Positions 46,599 to 57,529 of a stretch of 64,000 nucleotides of DNA are shown here, in pieces. Source of the stretch: Pseudooceanicola sediminis (lineage in GTDB: Bacteria; Pseudomonadota; Alphaproteobacteria; Rhodobacterales; Rhodobacteraceae); NCBI RefSeq assembly GCF_003575965.1, contig NZ_QWJJ01000003.1, positions 62,001 through 126,000 on the forward strand, in the 5' to 3' direction. Each line of letters begins with the position of its first letter. Position 1 is the first letter of the stretch. Position numbers and translations under genes: made by a program. The notes under the pieces are model-generated. The model saw only the letters and a program-made list of their open reading frames with translations, was not told the DNA's origin and did no database searches.

Positions 46599-47569
46599 CA
46601 GATCTCCTCAAGCAGCGTGGTGTCGAACATGTCCCGCGTTGCCTTGATGCCAACGGCCTCCAGCGCGGCGATATTCCCCTCGATCCCGTCTTCGGTCATC
46701 GCGAAAATGCCCGCGGGGCTTTCGATCAGCGGCTTCTGCGCGGTGTTGAAGTAGATCTCGTTTTCGATGCTGCGACCGGTGCCGTCGAAATGGCTGTCGG
46801 CCCATTTCGCAGGCCACTCTGCCGGGTCTTCCAGTGCGGCTGTCCAGCCCTGGCGGCTGGCGCGCAGCCAGGCAACCAGGTCGGCGCGGCGGGTCTTCAG
46901 GGTCTCTTCGGTCACGACGACCGTGTCGTTGTAGGTGGTGAAGCCGTAGTCATACAGCAGGAAGGATGTCGCCTCGGCCCCCTGAAGGCCGATCGTGTAG
47001 GGCACGTTCGTGGTGAAATCCAGGCTTGCGTCGATCTCGCCCTTGATCAGCGGTGTCGGATCATAGGCATAGGGCACGATATTGACGTCTGCCACGTCGA
47101 TGCCGTTCATCTTCAGCATTGCCTGCACGGAAATCACGTTGACCGGCGGCACGGCCAGCGTCTTGCCCACCAGTTCGGCGGGGCTGTTGATCGGGTTTGA
47201 TTTCAGCGACACGATGCCCAGTGGGTTCTTCTGGTACTGCGCCCCGATGATGCGAAAGGGGGCGCCCTGTTCGCTGATCGCCTTGATCGTGGTGTCCGGG
47301 GTGGTCAACGTCAGGTCGGCCCGCCCGGCGATGATCGTGCTTTCGGGGATCACGTCAGGCCCGCCGGACAGATAGGTCAGGTCCAGCCCCTCGGCCTGGT
47401 ACAGCCCCAGGTCCATCGCGGCGAAATAACCGCTGAATTCGGCATCGTTGATCCAGCTGGCCTGAAAGGTGAACGGAGTCGCGGCACGGGCGCGCAGCGG
47501 CAGGCCGGCGGCGGCAAGGCCGCAGGCCGCAGTGCCAAGGAAATGGCGGCGGTTCAGTCTGAGGGTCAT
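46598..47569 (-). CDS. ABC transporter substrate-binding protein, NMT1/THI5-like, Tat-exported
   Basis: 323-residue periplasmic protein. Twin-arginine signal NRRHFLGTAACGLAAAGLPLRARA, then the NMT1/THI5-like fold (QASWINDAEFSGYFAAMDLGLYQAEGLDLTYLSGGPD, about residues 36-72) typical of pyrimidine-precursor, taurine and sulfonate binding proteins. ATG 47569 is favoured over GTG 47575 because GAGGAG lies 7 bases before it. With a cyclo-ligase-like gene upstream, a thiamine-pyrimidine or related heterocyclic ligand is possible but unproven. Confidence 0.87.
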   Translation of the reverse strand: MTLRLNRRHFLGTAACGLAAAGLPLRARAATPFTFQASWINDAEFSGYFAAMDLGLYQAEGLDLTYLSGGPDVIPESTIIAGRADLTLTTPDTTIKAISEQGAPFRIIGAQYQKNPLGIVSLKSNPINSPAELVGKTLAVPPVNVISVQAMLKMNGIDVADVNIVPYAYDPTPLIKGEIDASLDFTTNVPYTIGLQGAEATSFLLYDYGFTTYNDTVVVTEETLKTRRADLVAWLRASRQGWTAALEDPAEWPAKWADSHFDGTGRSIENEIYFNTAQKPLIESPAGIFAMTEDGIEGNIAALEAVGIKATRDMFDTTLLEEI

Positions 47570-47685
47570 GGTCACTCTCCTCTGTTGGGGTGCAGTTTGT
47601 TATCTGGTGTCTTGCTAATCGGGGCCACGCGCCACGAAGGGCCGCCGCGCATGGTCTGTCGGTGGTGCGCAAGTCTGTGCAATGC

Positions 47686-48423
47686 TCAGGCAAGCCCTTG
47701 AATGCGCTGCAATTCCTGCAATGGCGGCGTTGCCTCGATCTGCTTGGGTTCCAGCAGCGGCCATTTCACGCCCTTGGGGCGGCGGGCGCGGCGCTCGACC
47801 GTGTGGCAGCCGCCCGGCGTATAGATCCGGTCGACCAGGATATCGGTTTCCGAGGGTTGCAGATTGTCCTGCACGACCTGGACATCATGCACCACGGCAT
47901 GAACCGGCGTCTGCTCGTCCACCAGCCCGAGGTCGGTGAACATGCCCCATTCCAGGTCGAAGAAGCCGTGCCCCTTGCCAAAGCGCACGCCATTGACCGA
48001 CACCGCCGAGGCCCCCGTCACAAGATAGTCGAACCGTCCCATGCCCGCGATTTCCTCCAGCGTGATGGGCGTGCCGAAATGCTCCATCCCGTCCAGCCAG
48101 CTGGCATACAGCGCGGCCCCCTCGGGCACCTTCGCCGGGTCCAGCAGCAGGAAACCGCGATAGATCCCGTAGGTGGACATCACGAATGTCTTGCCATCCT
48201 CGATCATCCGCCGGCGCAGGTCTGCCAGGCAATTGTCAGGCGTGATGAAGGCAAATTGCGATTGCTGGTAGGCCGGGTCCTGCACCAGCAGCTCGGTCGC
48301 TGCCTCCGATCCGTCGAAATCCGGGATCACCTCGGCAAAGTTCATGTGAAACCGGGTATCCGGTCTGGCCACGTCCCGCAGCCTTGTCCATATTCTTTCG
48401 CGGATGACCCTGGAGGTTGACAT
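47686..48423 (-). CDS. 5-formyltetrahydrofolate cyclo-ligase-like protein (COG0212)
   Basis: 245-residue protein with the cyclo-ligase fold: N-terminal VIRERIWTRLRDVARPD, central DYLVTGASAVSVNGVRFGKGHGFFDLEWGMF, where GKGHGFFD replaces the ATP/folate loop GRGxGYYD, and VVHDVQVV near the end. The altered loop argues for a paralogue with a different substrate rather than housekeeping folate metabolism. It heads the operon for the THI5-like ABC system and is divergent from an RpiR regulator. COG0212 paralogues have been linked to thiamine metabolism in other organisms (established there, inferred here). Confidence 0.75.
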   Translation of the reverse strand: MSTSRVIRERIWTRLRDVARPDTRFHMNFAEVIPDFDGSEAATELLVQDPAYQQSQFAFITPDNCLADLRRRMIEDGKTFVMSTYGIYRGFLLLDPAKVPEGAALYASWLDGMEHFGTPITLEEIAGMGRFDYLVTGASAVSVNGVRFGKGHGFFDLEWGMFTDLGLVDEQTPVHAVVHDVQVVQDNLQPSETDILVDRIYTPGGCHTVERRARRPKGVKWPLLEPKQIEATPPLQELQRIQGLA

Positions 48424-48459
48424 CGTGGTTCCCTTGTTCGTTTCGCAGCGCGTTTCACT

Positions 48460-48509
48460 GTTTCATATTATTGAAACTCGTGTTTCAATGGTCAATGAAA
48501 ATCTGAAAC
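48460..48509. promoter_or_regulatory. Array of GTTTCA/TGAAAC palindromes (RpiR operator)
   Basis: GTTTCA-TATTAT-TGAAAC at 48460-48477 is a perfect 18-bp palindrome. GTTTCA at 48482-48487, TGAAA at 48496-48500 and CTGAAAC at 48503-48509 make further half-sites. It lies between the divergent cyclo-ligase-like and RpiR genes, in a marked AT-rich patch. Confidence 0.75.
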
Positions 48510-48531
48510 AAGTCAGGGGAAACCGGCTCTG

Positions 48532-49380
48532 ATGGCGTCCCGTCTCATCCTTCGCATTCATGAAAAGCAGCAGCGCCTGACCGGCAGCGAGCAAAAGATC
48601 GCCAAGGTTCTGCTTGAGAATCAGGGCCTTATTGAAACGCACACGGCCACCGAGCTGGCCAGTTTCGCTGGCGTCTCAAAAGCAACGACTGCCCGTTTTT
48701 TCCGCACTCTCGGTTACACCGACTTTGAAGAGGTCCGCCTTCAGGCGCGCGAGGAACGCAATAGCCTGGAACCCTACCGCAAAACTGAAACGCACCCCGA
48801 CCCGACGATTCTGGGGCGTTCTATCGGTGATCACCTGGATCTTGAAATCGCCAACCTCACACGCACCTTCGAAGAACTGCGTTCGGATCGTCTGCCCGAG
48901 ATCGCCGACATCATCGCGGCCGCGCCGCGGGTCTGGTTCCTGGGATTCGGTGCCGAGGATGGCGCGGCGCGGCTGGGCAAGGTGCTGTTTTCGCGCCTGC
49001 GCCACGGCGTGCGCCAGCTGGAAGGCGCGGGACAGGACTGGGCCAGCGACCTGGCGGTGATCGGTCCCCGGGACGTTCTGATCCTGCTGACGCTGGAGCC
49101 GCGACCGCGGATGCTGCGCGCGCTGCTGGCCTATGCCCGCACCTCGCGGATGCGGATCGTGACGCTGACCGATCACGGTTTCATGGCCCAGGCCGAACGC
49201 TTTTCCGAAGCGGTGCTGCCCTGCCACGTCTCCAGTTTCGGCATCCTGCCGACCCACGCGACCTTGCTGTCGATGCTGCGCCTGCTGGCCATCGCCTACA
49301 TCGGCAAGAACCCCGAGGCGGTAAAGCAGCGCGCCGATACCCTCGACGCGATCAACGAGGAACTGGATCTGTTCGAATAG
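48532..49380 (+). CDS. RpiR/MurR-family transcriptional regulator with SIS domain
   Basis: 282-residue regulator. N-terminal HTH_6 domain (residues 1-80, with ATELASFAGVSKATTARFFRTL) and a C-terminal SIS fold (about 125-260: VWFLGFGAEDGAARLGKVLF, DVLILLTLEPRPRMLRALLAYA, RIVTLTDHGF) that usually binds a phosphosugar or similar effector. Multiple GTTTCA palindromes just upstream suggest that it controls itself and the divergent ABC operon. RpiR regulators of non-sugar uptake genes are known, so the effector is open. Confidence 0.9.
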   Translation: MASRLILRIHEKQQRLTGSEQKIAKVLLENQGLIETHTATELASFAGVSKATTARFFRTLGYTDFEEVRLQAREERNSLEPYRKTETHPDPTILGRSIGDHLDLEIANLTRTFEELRSDRLPEIADIIAAAPRVWFLGFGAEDGAARLGKVLFSRLRHGVRQLEGAGQDWASDLAVIGPRDVLILLTLEPRPRMLRALLAYARTSRMRIVTLTDHGFMAQAERFSEAVLPCHVSSFGILPTHATLLSMLRLLAIAYIGKNPEAVKQRADTLDAINEELDLFE

Positions 49381-49541
49381 CGCAGGCAGCCCGCGCGACG
49401 GCCAACACGGCCCCCGCTGCGCCTCGGAATGTGGCACCTCAAAGCGACAAGTTTTCTTTATCTTTCCGGTCTTCGGCAGAGATCGTTACCGGGCGTTAAG
49501 ATTTCAGTCGCTACTGTCCTCGCAGCGCAGGAGAGTCACAC

Positions 49542-49976
49542 ATGATTGACCATCACATCACGGGCGGCAGGCACGGTGGCAGTGGCCTCGCCGATCATTC
49601 AGACGATTTCCCACATCGCGGTGGGGAATCCGGCCCCGACGTCCGCCCTGCGGCTGCGTCCGTGCAAGGGGCGGCGACAGGCGACACAGGCGCCGTCGTT
49701 CGGGGGTCGCCCAGCGGGCCGGGGTTCGTGATTGCCATCCTCGGCGGTCTTGGCGGTGTCTTCATGGCGGCGCTTGCCTATCATTTCGGGGCCGGTGTCA
49801 TCCTCTCCCTGCTGGTGCATGTCACGGTGACACCTCTGCTCGCCATCCTGGTCGGCGTCTGCCTGGTATACCGCCCGCAACGACGCCTCGCCCGCATTCG
49901 CGATGTCCCTCGGGCGCCTAGGCCGCACTTTCGGACCCCGGCGCCCTTTCGCGGGACGTCACGACGCCTGCGGTGA
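49542..49976 (+). CDS. Hypothetical small membrane protein
   Basis: 144 residues, not recognised. The N-terminal 45 residues are polar, His/Gly-rich (MIDHHITGGRHGGSG). Two hydrophobic segments follow at about 60-80 (GFVIAILGGLGGVFMAALAY) and 84-107 (VILSLLVHVTVTPLLAILVG), then a basic tail (YRPQRRLARIRDVPRAPRP). CAGGAGAG lies before the ATG at good distance, which supports a real gene. The stop codon falls in the first unit of the 19-bp repeat array, so repeat changes could alter the C-terminus. Confidence 0.55.
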   Translation: MIDHHITGGRHGGSGLADHSDDFPHRGGESGPDVRPAAASVQGAATGDTGAVVRGSPSGPGFVIAILGGLGGVFMAALAYHFGAGVILSLLVHVTVTPLLAILVGVCLVYRPQRRLARIRDVPRAPRPHFRTPAPFRGTSRRLR

Positions 49977-50119
49977 CCATCCCGGCCTGCGGTGACCATC
50001 CCGGCCTGCGCTGAACGGCCCGGCCTGCGCTGAACAGCCCGGCCCGCGCTGAATGGCCCGGCCTGCGCTGAACGGCCCGGCCTGCGCTGAATGGCTCGGC
50101 CTGCACTGAACGGCCGGGG
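49966..50119. repeat. 19-bp tandem repeat array (minisatellite), about 8 units
   Basis: Units of consensus GCTGAACGGCCCGGCCTGC repeat with an exact 19-bp period from 49972. The first two units have a variant GGTGACCAT head, and later units differ at 1-3 bases. There are no spacers, so it is not a CRISPR array. It fills most of the gap between the small membrane protein and the TetR-TetR gene. Confidence 0.88.
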
Positions 50120-50211
50120 ATCGCCACCGCGCATCTACGCCCGTGGTCGCCGCGACGACGTCTGATCACTTCCAGATGACACTGACCGCTCCGGCCTGCT
50201 AATCAGGGCGG

Positions 50212-51447
50212 ATGGACGATACATTCACCGCCTCAAGCACCGACAACAGCGACCGATTCCTGCGCAAGCGGGATGAAATCGTCGCCGCAGCAGCCGTGCA
50301 GATCGCCCAGCGTGGGCTAAAGGGGCTGACGCTGGTCGGTGTGGCGCAGATGGTGGGGCTCAACACCACCTCCATCACCTATTATTTCAAGCGAAAGGAG
50401 CTGCTGGCCGCCGCGGCCGTTCAGGATGCGCTGAACCGTTTTGCCGCGATCCTGCTGCCTGAGGCCGACCTGGACGCCGATCCCCGGACCTATCTTGCCG
50501 GGGTGCTCAGTCGCAACAGTGCCTATTATGCCGCGATCCGCCGGGGCGAAGCGGCCCCGCTGACCATCCTGTCGGATACCCGCGCACTTGAGGAACCGGA
50601 TCGCACGCGGCTGATTTCCGATTACTTCCGCCTTGTCGCGCAGGTCTCGACACGCTTCGGTATCGCAACCGACAGCGCGGAAAAGGCCCGCAATATCGCA
50701 CGCGGTCAATTGCTCTGCGATATCCTGCACTGGTCCCGCAGCTGGCTGGAACTCTACGCCGAGGCGGATCTGCCGCGCGTTCAGGCCCGCCTGCTTGATC
50801 TGCTGACCCACGGCTTTGCCCGCCCCGGCGCCACATGGCAGCCAAAGGTCTTTCCCATCGATCCCGAAGGGCCGGCGCCTGCCGCGATCAGCGCCGATAC
50901 CTACCTGCGCACCGCCACGCGCCTGATCAACGAACGCGGCTATCGCGGGGCGTCGGTCGAGCGGATCGTCGCGCAGCTACAGGTGTCCAAGGGCAGTTTC
51001 TATCACCACCTGTCGGGCAAGGATGACCTTGTGACCGCCTGTTTCGACCGCAGCTATTCCCGCGTCTCGGCGGCCCAGCACCATGCCATCGCGCTGCCCG
51101 GCGACCAGTGGCATCGCCTGACCAGCGCCCTGGCCAGCCTGCTCGAGGTGCAGGTCGCCGGCCACCTGCCGCTGTTGCGCGACACCGCCATGCTGGCGCT
51201 GCCGCCTGACATGCGGCCCCATGTCGTGCGCAGGTCGGACCGCCTGGCGCGGCGCTTTGCGGGCATGATCAGCGACGGCATCGCCGAAGGTTCGATCCGG
51301 CCTGTCGATCCGACAATCGCCGCGCAATGCCTGATGGGCATGGTCAATTCGGCGGCCGACATGGCCTCGCGCGCTGGCCGATGGCCATCGGCCCAGGCGG
51401 CGATCCGCGACTACGCCGGACCGCTCGCCTTCGGTTTTTTCGACTAG
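50212..51447 (+). CDS. Tandem TetR-TetR fusion transcriptional regulator
   Basis: 411-residue protein with two complete TetR modules. Module 1: helix-turn-helix about residues 38-62 ([25 protein letters not shown]) and ligand helices to about 205. Module 2: helix-turn-helix about 247-272 ([25 protein letters not shown]) and ligand helices to the end. Normal TetR proteins are about 200 residues and dimerise, so a single chain may bind one operator alone or two as a dimer. No palindrome was seen directly upstream. It converges on tex with a 1-base gap. Confidence 0.87.
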   Translation: MDDTFTASSTDNSDRFLRKRDEIVAAAAVQIAQRGLKGLTLVGVAQMVGLNTTSITYYFKRKELLAAAAVQDALNRFAAILLPEADLDADPRTYLAGVLSRNSAYYAAIRRGEAAPLTILSDTRALEEPDRTRLISDYFRLVAQVSTRFGIATDSAEKARNIARGQLLCDILHWSRSWLELYAEADLPRVQARLLDLLTHGFARPGATWQPKVFPIDPEGPAPAAISADTYLRTATRLINERGYRGASVERIVAQLQVSKGSFYHHLSGKDDLVTACFDRSYSRVSAAQHHAIALPGDQWHRLTSALASLLEVQVAGHLPLLRDTAMLALPPDMRPHVVRRSDRLARRFAGMISDGIAEGSIRPVDPTIAAQCLMGMVNSAADMASRAGRWPSAQAAIRDYAGPLAFGFFD

Positions 51448-51448
51448 G

Positions 51449-53818
<2,370 letters not shown>

Positions 53819-54073
53819 GGCAAGGTCTCCGAACTGTTGGGGCAGGCTGTTGGATCGCCTACATATCCAGCCCCCGCCGCCCCGCCAAGGGCCAACCGCA
53901 CCCGGCCGCGCCCGCCTGCGGCGGATCGCGAAATGCCGCCGCCGCACGGTGCTGCCCCAGCGGGCAATCGCGCCACGCATCGGGATCAGGCAAACCGGCG
54001 GGCCGCACAATCATTTGTAAGCGCGGGACAAACGTGGAAGGCTGATCCCAGGCAATTCAAGGCAGGCGAGTAT
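53819..54073. other. 255-bp divergent intergenic region, tex / transglutaminase operon
   Basis: Promoters for both directions are expected here. I see no clear palindrome, terminator or small gene; it is very GC-rich. Confidence 0.4.
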
Positions 54074-57000
54074 ATGTCGATCACAGCGGCGATCCACCAC
54101 GTAACGCACTACAAATACGACCGTCCCGTCACGCTCGGGCCGCAGATCATACGGCTGCGCCCCGCGCCGCATTCGCGCACGCGGGTGATCTCGCATTCCC
54201 TCAAGATCCTGCCGGAAAAGCATTTCGTGAACTATCAGCAGGATGCCTATGGCAACTGGCTGGCCCGCTATGTCTTTCCCGAGCCGGTGCATGAATTCAA
54301 GATCGAGGTCGACCTCGTCGCGGATATGACGGTCTACAACCCCTTCGATTTCTTTGTCGAGGAGGAGGCCGAGGTCTGGCCGTTCGACTATCCCGAAGAC
54401 ATCCGCGACGACCTGTCGATCTATCGCACGCCCGAACCCGTCGGGCCGAAATTGCAGGCGTTTCTCGACACCATCGACAAGGGCGAACAGCGCACGGTCG
54501 ACATGGTCGTCGGACTGAATGCGCGCCTTTCCAACGAAATCGGCTATGTCATCCGCATGGAACCGGGCGTGCAGACGCCCGAGGAAACCTTCACGACCGG
54601 CACCGGATCGTGCCGCGATACGACATGGCTGCTGGTGCAGACGCTGCGCAACCTGGGCTTTGCCGCGCGTTTCGTCTCGGGCTACCTGATCCAGCTGAAA
54701 CCTGACCTCGTCGCCATCGACGGCCCCGCCGGCACCGATCACGATTTCACCGACCTGCACGCCTGGTGCGAGGTGTTTCTGCCCGGTGCCGGCTGGATCG
54801 GCCTTGATCCGACCTCGGGCCTGCTGGCGGGAGAGAGCCATATTCCGCTGGCCGCCACGCCGCATTACCGGACCGCCGCCCCGATTTCCGGCGTTGCGTC
54901 CTTTGCCGAGGTCGATTTCGGCTTTGAAATGGACGTCACGCGCACCGCCGAACACCCCCGCATCACCAAGCCGTTCTCGGATGACTCCTGGGATGCCCTC
55001 GATGCGCTGGGCGGCAAGGTGGATCAGGCCCTCGCTGCCGCCGACATGCGCCTGACCATGGGCGGGGAACCCACCTTCGTCTCCATCGACGACTTTGAAA
55101 GCTCCGAGTGGAACACTGGCGCCGTCGGGCCGATGAAACGCGGCCTCGCGGATGAGCTGATCCGCCGGTTGCGCGACCGTTTCGCCCCCGGCGGTTTCCT
55201 GCATTACGGTCAGGGCAAATGGTACCCCGGCGAAACCCTGCCGCGCTGGACGTTCTCGCTCTACTGGCGCAAGGACGGCAAGCCGATCTGGCGCAACCCG
55301 GAGCTGATCGCCAAGGAGGTTGCCGACACGGGCGCCACCGAAAAGGACGCAGGAAAACTGCTGCGCGAAATCGCCACCTCTCTGGGGGTCGAGCCGGATT
55401 ATACCGTGCCCGCCTACGAAGATCCCGCCGAATGGATCCTCAAGGAGGGCAACCTGCCCGACAACGTGACCCCGGAAAATTCCAAGCTCAAGGACCCCGA
55501 GGAACGCCATCGCCTGGCCCGTGTCTTCGGGCGCGGCCTCACCAAACCCTCCGGCTATATCCTTCCCGTGCAACGCTGGCAGAGCAAGGCCGCCGGCACC
55601 CGCTGGCGCTCCGAGATGTGGAAGCCCCGGCGCGGCCACCTCTACCTTGTGCCCGGTGACAGCCCGGTCGGCTATCGCCTGCCGCTGGGGGCGCTGCCCT
55701 ACGTCCCGCCCTCCAGCTATCCCTATATCAACGACGCCGACCCGACGGTGCAACGCGGCGACCTGCCCGATTTCCAGCGCCGCGCAGGCGGGGCGGGCGA
55801 TGCTTCGGGCAGTCAGGCGGAATCCGAAATGCGCGAAAATGCCCGCGCCAGCTTTCGCGCGGATGGTGAAACGCAGGATCGCGTCGAACAGGACACCACC
55901 GGCGTCGGCGGTGTCGTGCGCACCGCCATTGCCGTGGAACCCCGCGATGGCCGCCTCTGCGTCTTCATGCCCCCGGTCGAGGCGATCGAGGATTACCTCG
56001 AACTGCTCTCCGTGGCCGAAGACGCCGCTGAAAAGCTCGGCCTGCCGGTGCATATCGAGGGGTACTCGCCCCCCGGCGACCCCCGCCTGAACGTGATCCG
56101 CGTCGCCCCCGATCCCGGCGTGATCGAGGTCAACGTCCACCCCGCCGCCAACTGGGAAGAGTGCAAGCAGATCACCGCCGGCGTCTATGACGAGGCCCGC
56201 CAGTGCCGTCTCGGCGCCGACAAGTTCATGATCGATGGCAAGCACGTCGGCACGGGCGGCGGCAATCACGTCGTCGTCGGCGGGGCCACCACCAACGACT
56301 CGCCCTTCCTGCGCCGCCCCGACCTGATGCGCTCGCTCGTGCTGCACTGGCAGCGGCACCCGGCCATGTCCTATCTCTTTTCCGGCCTCTTCATCGGGCC
56401 GACCAGCCAGGCGCCCCGCGTCGACGAAGGCCGCGCCGACAACCTCTATGAACTGGAAATTGCGCTGGCCCAGATCCCGGCGCCGGGGCAGGGCACGCCG
56501 CCGTTGCCCTGGCTGACCGACCGTCTGCTGCGCAACCTGCTGACGGATGTCACCGGCAACACCCACCGGGCCGAAATCTGCATCGACAAGATGTTTTCGC
56601 CCGACGGTCCCACCGGCCGCCTCGGCCTTGTCGAATTCCGCGGCTTCGAGATGCCGCCAGACCCGCGCATGTCGCTGGCACAGCAACTGCTGATCCGCGC
56701 CCTGCTGGTGCGCTACTGGAATCAGCCCATCGGGGGTGATTTCACGCGGTGGGGCACCACGCTGCATGACCGCTTCATGCTGCCGCATTTCGTCTGGACC
56801 GATTTCCTCGATGTGCTGGCCGACCTGCGCCGCCACGGCTTCGACTTCCGCCCCGAGTGGTTCGAGGCCCAGTCCGAATTCCGCTTCCCCTTCTGTGGCG
56901 AGGTTGAATACGAAGGCGTCCACCTGGAACTGCGCCAGGCCCTGGAACCCTGGCACGTCCTTGGTGAAACCGGCGCCATCGGCGGCACCGTGCGCTTTAC

Positions 57001-57433
57001 CGACAGTTCCACCGAACGGCTTCAGGTGAAACTCTCGACCGGCGATACCGGGCGCTACATCGTCACCTGCAACGGCCGCCGCGTGCCGCTGGCCAAGACG
57101 GAAACCAACGGCGTCGTGGTGGGGGGCATCCGCTTCAAGGCCTGGCAGGCCGCCAGCGCGATGCACCCCGTCGTGCCGGTCAATGCGCCGCTGACCATCG
57201 ACATCTTCGACACCTGGACGGGCCGGGCACTGGGCGGCTGCGTCTATCACGTGGCGCATCCGGGGGGGCGCAACTACGACACCTTCCCCGTCAATGCGAA
57301 CGAGGCCGAGGCCCGCCGCCTGTCGCGGTTCGAACCGCATGGCCATACCCCGGGCCTCTACATGCCGCCGCCCGAAAACAGCCATGGCGAATTCCCGATG
57401 ACGCTTGACCTCAGGCGCCCGGCGGGCGTCTAA
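54074..57433 (+). CDS. Transglutaminase-like / DUF2126 protein
   Basis: 1119-residue protein of the bacterial transglutaminase-like system. N-terminal beta domain ([21 protein letters not shown]), then the papain-like core with Cys180 ([11 protein letters not shown]), His229 (DLHAWCE) and Asp245 (LDPTSG). From about residue 300 a long DUF2126 region follows ([53 protein letters not shown]). First gene of an operon with an ATP-grasp/alpha-E protein and a second transglutaminase. Comparative work (Iyer, Aravind and colleagues) predicts such systems make or modify peptide-like amides. Start ATG 54074 follows GGCGAG. Confidence 0.9.
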   Translation: MSITAAIHHVTHYKYDRPVTLGPQIIRLRPAPHSRTRVISHSLKILPEKHFVNYQQDAYGNWLARYVFPEPVHEFKIEVDLVADMTVYNPFDFFVEEEAEVWPFDYPEDIRDDLSIYRTPEPVGPKLQAFLDTIDKGEQRTVDMVVGLNARLSNEIGYVIRMEPGVQTPEETFTTGTGSCRDTTWLLVQTLRNLGFAARFVSGYLIQLKPDLVAIDGPAGTDHDFTDLHAWCEVFLPGAGWIGLDPTSGLLAGESHIPLAATPHYRTAAPISGVASFAEVDFGFEMDVTRTAEHPRITKPFSDDSWDALDALGGKVDQALAAADMRLTMGGEPTFVSIDDFESSEWNTGAVGPMKRGLADELIRRLRDRFAPGGFLHYGQGKWYPGETLPRWTFSLYWRKDGKPIWRNPELIAKEVADTGATEKDAGKLLREIATSLGVEPDYTVPAYEDPAEWILKEGNLPDNVTPENSKLKDPEERHRLARVFGRGLTKPSGYILPVQRWQSKAAGTRWRSEMWKPRRGHLYLVPGDSPVGYRLPLGALPYVPPSSYPYINDADPTVQRGDLPDFQRRAGGAGDASGSQAESEMRENARASFRADGETQDRVEQDTTGVGGVVRTAIAVEPRDGRLCVFMPPVEAIEDYLELLSVAEDAAEKLGLPVHIEGYSPPGDPRLNVIRVAPDPGVIEVNVHPAANWEECKQITAGVYDEARQCRLGADKFMIDGKHVGTGGGNHVVVGGATTNDSPFLRRPDLMRSLVLHWQRHPAMSYLFSGLFIGPTSQAPRVDEGRADNLYELEIALAQIPAPGQGTPPLPWLTDRLLRNLLTDVTGNTHRAEICIDKMFSPDGPTGRLGLVEFRGFEMPPDPRMSLAQQLLIRALLVRYWNQPIGGDFTRWGTTLHDRFMLPHFVWTDFLDVLADLRRHGFDFRPEWFEAQSEFRFPFCGEVEYEGVHLELRQALEPWHVLGETGAIGGTVRFTDSSTERLQVKLSTGDTGRYIVTCNGRRVPLAKTETNGVVVGGIRFKAWQAASAMHPVVPVNAPLTIDIFDTWTGRALGGCVYHVAHPGGRNYDTFPVNANEAEARRLSRFEPHGHTPGLYMPPPENSHGEFPMTLDLRRPAGV

Positions 57434-57529
57434 GGGCCTCTGACGCCGCGCATCCCCCCGGATTTCCCGGGGGGCGGGGCGCGCGGGGGGCACGGTGCCC
57501 CGCCGCAAGAAAGAACGGCAAGGCGGCCT

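Noticed and set aside
49966-50119. CRISPR array
   Set aside because: Units are directly adjacent with no unique spacers and no cas gene is nearby.
49781-50169. Minus-strand frames with repetitive peptide (AGRAVQRRPG-like) across the minisatellite
   Set aside because: The repetition simply reflects the 19-bp repeat; no start signal or family likeness.
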